Below are positions 57,885 to 64,000 of a stretch of 64,000 bases of DNA, piece by piece. The translations under genes and the position numbers were made by a program. Source of the stretch: Thermoplasmatales archaeon SW_10_69_26 (GTDB taxonomy: Archaea > Thermoplasmatota > SW-10-69-26); the NCBI GenBank assembly GCA_003009755.1, contig PXUB01000030.1:36638-100637 (forward strand), given 5' to 3'. The notes beneath the pieces are model-generated. The model did not search any database. It had not been told where the DNA came from and was given only the letters and a program-made list of their open reading frames with translations. The stretch's first letter is position 1; the number at the start of each line of letters is the position of its first letter.

Positions 57885-57890
57885 CTTATG
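57885..57890 (+). promoter_or_regulatory. TATA-like box of the gcv operon
   Basis: CTTATG centred about 28 bases before the gcvT GTG at 57916, so the operon mRNA begins leaderless. Element B ends 11 bases upstream and would lie over or next to the BRE/TFB region. Confidence 0.55.
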
Positions 57891-57915
57891 TGCTGGCCTT
57901 CCATCGTCCGCCGCC

Positions 57916-58974
57916 GTGGCCAACGAGGGTGCCTCCGAGACCGGACCGACGACGCCGCTGGCCGCCCTCCACGAGGACCGGGGGGCCAAGTTCACGTCCT
58001 TCGCGGGATGGCAGATGCCCTTGCAGTTCACGTCCATCCTCGACGAGCACGAGGCCGTGCGGGAGCGCGTCGGCGTGTTCGACGTCTCCCACATGGGGAA
58101 CCTCGAGGTCCCCGACACGCAAGCCGAGGAGCTGGCCTCGGCCCTCGGGGCCGACGTCACCGAGCTCGCCGCCGAGCGGGCCCGCTACACGCTCGTCCTC
58201 GAGGACGAGGGCACGATCCTCGACGACGTGATCGTCTTCCACCGCGGCGACCGCTTCCACGTGGTCCCCAACGCGGGACGCAACGAGGTCGTCGGGAACC
58301 GGCTCGAAGACCAAGGCTGCGGCGTCGCGGACCTCACCCGCGACCGATGCATCCTGGCGCTCCAGGGCCCGGAGGTGCACGAGACCCTCGAGGAGGCCAC
58401 CGGGCTCGAGCATCCCGGCCGGTTCCGCCTGACCGAGCTGCCCGAGCAGGAAGGCTTCGTCTCCGGCACCGGCTACACCGGCGAGGAGGGCGTCGAGTTC
58501 GTCGTCGACCCCGAGCACGCCAAAGCCCTGTGGTCCGACCTGGTGGACGCCGGCGCCGACCCCGCCGGGCTCGGCGCCCGCGACACCCTGCGCCTGGAGA
58601 AGGGCTTCCCGCTGGCGGGCAACGAGTTCGACCCGCCAGTCACGCCGGTCGAAGCCCAGATGCTGTGGGCGATCGATCTCGAGCACGACTTCGTCGGTCG
58701 TAGCGAGGTCGTCACCCGACGCGAGGCCGGCCCCGAGCGCCTGCTCACCGGCGTCAAGCTGCAGGAGAAGGGCATCCCTCGGCGGGACTGCCCGGTCCTG
58801 CAGGACGGCGACCGCGTCGGCCGCATCAGCTCCGGCACGATGAGCCCCTCCCTGGGCGTCGGCATCGGGCTGGCGTACCTCGAGCCCGAGGTCGCCGAGG
58901 AGGGCACCGAGATCGCCGTCGAGGTCCGCGAGCGCGAGCTCTCCGCCCTGATCGAGGAGGCACCGTTCCTGTGA
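57916..58974 (+). CDS. gcvT: Glycine cleavage system T protein (aminomethyltransferase)
   Basis: 352 residues from a GTG at 57916; the upstream frame is unlike the family. GcvT releases ammonia and passes the methylene group from the aminomethyl-lipoyl arm of GcvH to tetrahydrofolate (or an archaeal analogue). Family features: FAGWQMPLQFTSILDEHEAVR, GVFDVSHMGNLEV, GYTGEEGVEFVV, LGARDTLRLEKGFPLAGNE and RISSGTMSPSLGVGIGLAY. First gene of gcvT-H-PA-PB. Confidence 0.95.
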   Translation: MANEGASETGPTTPLAALHEDRGAKFTSFAGWQMPLQFTSILDEHEAVRERVGVFDVSHMGNLEVPDTQAEELASALGADVTELAAERARYTLVLEDEGTILDDVIVFHRGDRFHVVPNAGRNEVVGNRLEDQGCGVADLTRDRCILALQGPEVHETLEEATGLEHPGRFRLTELPEQEGFVSGTGYTGEEGVEFVVDPEHAKALWSDLVDAGADPAGLGARDTLRLEKGFPLAGNEFDPPVTPVEAQMLWAIDLEHDFVGRSEVVTRREAGPERLLTGVKLQEKGIPRRDCPVLQDGDRVGRISSGTMSPSLGVGIGLAYLEPEVAEEGTEIAVEVRERELSALIEEAPFL

Positions 58975-59029
58975 GCCGAGACAACGGCAGCCAAACCCTG
59001 GCACCGACCGATCTGTTGGAGGCCTGAAC

Positions 59030-59425
59030 GTGGGATTCGACACACCCGAGGACGTCCGTTACACCGAGGAGCACGAGTGGATCAAGGACGAGGGCGACGG
59101 CGAAGCCCGCATCGGCATCACCGACTTCGCCCAGGACCAGCTCACCGACGTCGTCTACGTCGATCTGCCCTTCACCGAGGAGGAGTTCGACCAAGGCGAC
59201 GCCATGATGGTCGTCGAATCGGTGAAAAGCGTCTCCGACGTCTACGCGCCCGTCGACTGCACCGTGACGGACATCAACGAGGAGCTGGAGACCGCGCCCG
59301 AGCTCGTCAACGAGGACCCCTACGGCGACGGCTGGATGGCCCTCGTCGAGCTCGACGATCCCTCCCAACTCGACGAGCTCATGGACGCCGAGGACTACCG
59401 CGAGTTCACCGAGAACGAGGCCTAA
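59030..59425 (+). CDS. gcvH: Glycine cleavage system H protein
   Basis: 131 residues from a GTG at 59030 with a GGAGG Shine-Dalgarno (59018-59022). The lipoyl carrier: the modified lysine is K66 in VESVKSVSDVYAP, with the conserved YTEEHEWIK at the N-terminus and GDGWMALVEL near the end. The C-terminus is unusually acidic. It shuttles the aminomethyl group between GcvP and GcvT. Follows gcvT by 55 bases. Confidence 0.95.
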   Translation: MGFDTPEDVRYTEEHEWIKDEGDGEARIGITDFAQDQLTDVVYVDLPFTEEEFDQGDAMMVVESVKSVSDVYAPVDCTVTDINEELETAPELVNEDPYGDGWMALVELDDPSQLDELMDAEDYREFTENEA

Positions 59426-59428
59426 CCC

Positions 59429-60759
<1,331 letters not shown>

Positions 60760-60763
<4 letters not shown>

Positions 60764-62250
60764 TGCCCGACGAAGACCGAGGCTTCCGGCAGGCCTACTG
60801 GGACGAGCCCACGCTGTTCGACCTCGACGAGGGCCCCCAGCCCAGCGACCAGTTCCCCGAGGGCGCCGACCACGGCCTGCCCGAGGACCTGACCCGCGAG
60901 GACGCCGGCGTGCCGACCGTGATGCGCTCGCGCGTCACGCGGCACTTCACGCGGCTGGCGCAGATGACCTACGGCGTCGACACCGGCACGTACCCGCTGG
61001 GGTCGTGCACGATGAAGTACAACGCCAAGGCCGCCGAGCTGCTCGCCCAGGACGAGGGCCTCCTGCACGCCCACCCGCTGCAGCGCGAGGAGGACGTCCA
61101 GGGCATCCTCGAGCTGCTGTACGACCTCGGCGACCGCCTGCGCGAGATCGCCGGCCTCGACGCCGTCACCTTGCAACCGGCGGCCGGCGCCCAAGGCGAG
61201 TTCGTCGCCATGCGCATGGTGCGCGCCTACTTCGAGGATCGCGGCGAGCTCGGCGAGGACAGCCGCTGCGAGGTCGTCATCCCCGACAGCGCCCACGGCA
61301 CCAACCCGGCCAGCGCCGCCATGGCCGGCTTCGACGTGCTCGAGATCCCCTCCGGCGACGACGGCTGCGTGGACCTGAGCGCGCTCGAGGACGCCCTCTC
61401 CGAGCGCACCGCGGCCTTCATGCTCACCAACCCCAACACGCTGGGCCTCTTCGAGCAGAACGTCGAGAAGATCGCCGAGATGGTGCACGACGTCGGCGCC
61501 AAGCTGTACTACGACGGCGCCAACCTCAACGCGATCCTCGGTGTCACCTCGCCCGGCGCCATGGGGTTCGATCTGGCCCACTTCAACGTCCACAAGACGT
61601 TCGCCACGCCCCACGGCGGCGGCGGACCCGGCGCGGGCCCGGTCGCCTGCACCGACGAACTGGAACCCTACCTGCCGGTGCCCCGCATCACCCGCGACCC
61701 CGAGGCCGAGCCCGAGCACCGCCTCGACTGGGAGCGCGAGGACTCGATCGGTGCCGTGCGCGGCTTCCACGGCAACGTCGGCGTGCTCGTGCGCGCGGCG
61801 GCCTACATCCTGATGCACGGCAGCGACGGCCTGGCCGACAACACCCGGCGCGCCGTCGCCAACGCCAACTACGTCCACCAGCGCATCAAGGACGCCTACC
61901 CGGCCCCCGGCGGCGACCTGAAGAAGCACGAGTTCGTCGCCAGCGCCGCCGACCTCGAGGAGACGAAAGGCATCACGGCCAAGGACGTAGCCAAGCGCCT
62001 GCTCGACCACGGCATCCACGCCCCGCAGACCTACTGGCCGATGGTCGTCGACGAGGCCTTGATGATCGAGCCCACCGAGACCGAGAGCCGCGAGGAGCTG
62101 GACGCCTTCGTCGACGCGCTGTTGTCGATCGCCGACGAGGACCCCGAGACGGTCACCTCGGCCCCGCACACGACGGCGCTGTCCCGCGTCGACGACGTCG
62201 GGGCGGCCCGCAACCCGATCCTCACCTGGGACCAGGCCAACGACGAGTAG
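60760..62250 (+). CDS. gcvPB: Glycine decarboxylase (P protein) subunit 2
   Basis: 496 residues from ATG 60760 (GGAGG at 60751 serves it), overlapping the gcvPA stop (ATGA). It carries the PLP: Schiff-base lysine in HFNVHKTFATPHGGGGPG. Other family segments: GTYPLGSCTMKYNAK, AGAQGEFVAMRMVRAY, PDSAHGTNPASAAMAGF, YYDGANLNAILG and VIEPTETES-like end (MIEPTETESREELD). With PA it decarboxylates glycine and loads GcvH. The L protein (lipoamide dehydrogenase) is not in this window. Confidence 0.95.
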
Positions 62251-62305
62251 GTTCGCCACCGTCCCGGGAGAACCCTCATCGGGTAGGGGACGGATCACGG
62301 CCTCG

Positions 62306-62710
62306 ATGGATCCGGACAAGGCCCAGCGCCTGCTTTCGTTCCTCACTGCCCTCGGCTTCGCGATGGCGATCCTCGGCGCCGTCGGCGAGCTGCTGGGTTG
62401 GTGGAACGACGTCGGGCAGGCCCTCATGGTGCTCGGTGCGCTCGTCGGCGTCGTCGTGGGCGCCGCCAGCGTGACGGCCGGCTCGACGAACACCCAGGTC
62501 CGTCGCGTGCGCGAGGGCGTGGACGCGGCCCGCGTCCGCCTGGGGTCGATGGACGGCAGGCTCGACGCGGTCCACGGCAAGCTGGACTCGATGGACGGGA
62601 AGCTGGACAGGCTCGACGAGCTCGACGTGATCGAAGCCGAGCTGAACGCCCAGACCGGCGCACTCGACCGCCAGATCCAGGTCCTCGAGGAGATCCGAGA
62701 CACCGTCTGA
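62306..62710 (+). CDS. Small membrane protein with coiled-coil tail
   Basis: 134 residues. Two hydrophobic helices (about 10-31 and 37-58), then a heptad-patterned helix (about 65-130) with a striking internal repeat: LGSMDGRLDAVHGKLDSM and DGKLDRLDELDVIE. The coil probably oligomerises in the cytoplasm. No family recognised. It sits 55 bases after gcvPB. Confidence 0.7.
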   Translation: MDPDKAQRLLSFLTALGFAMAILGAVGELLGWWNDVGQALMVLGALVGVVVGAASVTAGSTNTQVRRVREGVDAARVRLGSMDGRLDAVHGKLDSMDGKLDRLDELDVIEAELNAQTGALDRQIQVLEEIRDTV

Positions 62711-62796
62711 GCAGGCGGGCGAGGCGTCTTCGGTCCCGCGGACCTGGCGCTGGACGAGGGCCAAGGCTTTCGGGCAGGCCCGCCTAGAGCCGCCCG

Positions 62797-63915
62797 ATGT
62801 CGGAGCGGCAGCGGATCGGCCTCATCCTGAACCCGATCGCCGGCATGGGCGGCCCCGTCGCCCTCAAGGGCACCGACGACGCCATCGCGGAGGCCCGAGC
62901 CCGCGGCGCCGAGCCCGTCTCGCCCGGCCGCGCTCGCCGGTTCCTCGACGTCTTGGACGTCCAGGCCGAGATCCTCACCTGCTCGGGCCCGATGGGCGCC
63001 GACGTCTGCACCGAGGCCGGGTTCGAGCCGACGATCGTGCTCGGGGTCCGCGAGCCGACCACGCCCGACGACACCGAGGCCGCCGCCCGCCGCCTGCTGG
63101 ACGAGGGCGTGGACCTGCTCGTGTTCGTCGGCGGCGACGGCACCGCCGTCGACATCGCGCAAGCCATCGACCACGAGGTCCCCGTGCTGGGCGTCCCCGG
63201 TGGCGTCAAGATGAACAGCGCCGTCTTCGGTGAGACGCCCGAGCGCGCCGCCCGCGCCGTCCACGACGCTCTCGCCGGGCGAACCCCGATCCACACCGTC
63301 GACGTCGTCGAGGTCGACGAGGACCGCCTGCGCGAGGGCGAGATCGAGCGCGTCGAGCTCGGCTCCCTGCGCGTCCCCGATCACCGCAACCTGCAAGCCG
63401 GCAAGGCAGCCTCCGGCGGCGGGCTGGCCCCGATCGTCGAGGCCGGCCGCGAGCTCGCCCAGCCCGGCACCCGGCTCGTGCTCGGTCCGGGCTCGACGGT
63501 GAACGCGATCGAGGACGAGCTCCTCGGCGAGGGCCAGGGCACGCTGCTCGGCGTCGACCTCGTCACGGTCGACGAGGACGGGAGGGCCGAGCTGGCGATC
63601 GCCGACGCCACGGCCGAGGACCTGGCCGACGAGGACGAGGCCCTGATCGTCGTCTCACCGATCGGCGGCCAAGGCTTCGTCGTCGGCCGGGGCAACCAGC
63701 AGCTGTCGCCCGGCCTGCTCACCCGGGTCGGCTGGGACAACGTCCGCGTCGTCGCCACGCCCACGAAGCTGAACGAGCTGGAGGCCCTGCGCGCCGACAC
63801 CGGCGACCGTGACCTCGACGAGCGGGCGCCGGCCTACGTCGACGTCCTCACGGGCCCCGGCTTCCGCACGCGCAAGCGGTTGATCGCCGGGACCGAAAGT
63901 GCCCGCCGGCGATGA
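62797..63915 (+). CDS. ATP-NAD kinase-like protein (COG3199 type)
   Basis: 372 residues. The kinase motif GGDGTA (about 111-116, LLVFVGGDGTAVDIAQ) and the preceding IGLILNPIAGMGG strand place it in the ATP-NAD kinase/diacylglycerol kinase superfamily. GVPGGVKMNSAVFGETPERAA and the later VLGPGSTVNAIEDEL are typical of the archaeal subgroup annotated as predicted polyphosphate- or ATP-dependent NAD kinase. NADP formation is the likely role; direct evidence for this subgroup is limited. The stop overlaps a possible next start (ATGA). Confidence 0.88.
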   Translation: MSERQRIGLILNPIAGMGGPVALKGTDDAIAEARARGAEPVSPGRARRFLDVLDVQAEILTCSGPMGADVCTEAGFEPTIVLGVREPTTPDDTEAAARRLLDEGVDLLVFVGGDGTAVDIAQAIDHEVPVLGVPGGVKMNSAVFGETPERAARAVHDALAGRTPIHTVDVVEVDEDRLREGEIERVELGSLRVPDHRNLQAGKAASGGGLAPIVEAGRELAQPGTRLVLGPGSTVNAIEDELLGEGQGTLLGVDLVTVDEDGRAELAIADATAEDLADEDEALIVVSPIGGQGFVVGRGNQQLSPGLLTRVGWDNVRVVATPTKLNELEALRADTGDRDLDERAPAYVDVLTGPGFRTRKRLIAGTESARRR

Positions 63916-64000
63916 TGGACGACCCGGGCCCATCGTCCCGACGTGGGGGATCGGGCGGTGGCCTCGAGCGGAGCTCTCGAACCCCGGCCCGCTCGGGTCG
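63912..64000 (+). CDS. Possible start of the next gene (runs off the window)
   Basis: An ATG at 63912 overlaps the preceding stop as ATGA and the frame stays open to the end (MMDDPGPSSRRGGSGGGL). It is Ser/Gly/Arg-rich and its codon use is less biased than in the neighbours, so it may be a disordered N-terminus or no gene at all. Confidence 0.3.
   Translation, partial: MMDDPGPSSRRGGSGGGLERSSRTPARSG

Overview
The window reads as a piece of an archaeal chromosome, most likely a high-GC, salt-adapted euryarchaeote (Thermoplasmatota or a halophile-like lineage; the exact taxon cannot be settled by eye). Evidence: many starts (1195, 19362, 23577, 26089, 30788, 42513, 53813, 53920, 57916) lie about 25-30 bases downstream of an archaeal TATA-like box, implying leaderless mRNAs. 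There is a dimeric archaeal-type glycyl-tRNA synthetase, a COG3199-type ATP-NAD kinase, a euryarchaeal-type HTH regulator, an Sm-like protein and a Trm9-like methyltransferase. Proteins are very rich in Asp and Glu, and codon third positions are strongly GC. About fifteen genes encode exported or lipid-anchored surface proteins built from PKD, FnIII, BNR, kelch or CARDB-like modules, often with a C-terminal membrane anchor and a short Arg tail.

Layout. 0-10 kb: Sm-like protein, site-2 protease, a frameshifted archaellin-like gene, a BNR lipoprotein, an ABC exporter and a PKD-subtilase. 10-13 kb: a low-GC patch with an unknown membrane protein, an IS1595-family element with inverted ends and target duplication but a frameshifted transposase, tRNA-Gly(GCC), and a 626-base gene-free stretch in which the tRNA 3' end is repeated. 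13-25 kb: class III aminotransferase, kelch/FnIII/PKD protein, GlyRS, small proteins, two PKD proteins (one with a huge acidic cytoplasmic arm) and a DAACS transporter. 25-31 kb: acetyltransferase, a structured repeat, the ergothioneine pair egtB-egtD, a surface protein and a threonine-synthase-like enzyme. 31-44 kb: SNF2 helicase, lipoprotein, a 1675-residue surface protein in an operon with two membrane proteins, a translationally coupled secreted-protein operon with a 33-residue ORF, an HTH regulator and a GxxExxY cassette. 44-57 kb: a fused FAD/2Fe-2S oxidoreductase, a trypsin-like lipoprotein, a paired ArsA/Get3-like ATPase operon, DUF1405, two glycosyltransferases (one frameshifted), a Trm9-like methyltransferase and more surface proteins. 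57-64 kb: a second copy of the structured repeat, the complete gcvT-H-PA-PB glycine cleavage operon and the ATP-NAD kinase.

Functional links. The glycine cleavage operon, GlyRS and tRNA-Gly put several glycine functions within 50 kb. EgtB/EgtD suggests a redox-protection pathway acquired from bacteria. The most interesting unexplained signal is a ~100-base element present at 25635-25732 and 57774-57873. Both copies keep the same nested stems while the inner stem differs by compensated G/C swaps, both carry a second mutually exclusive stem, and both lie between divergent genes. Three genes carry single-base frameshifts, so assembly error should be considered alongside real decay.
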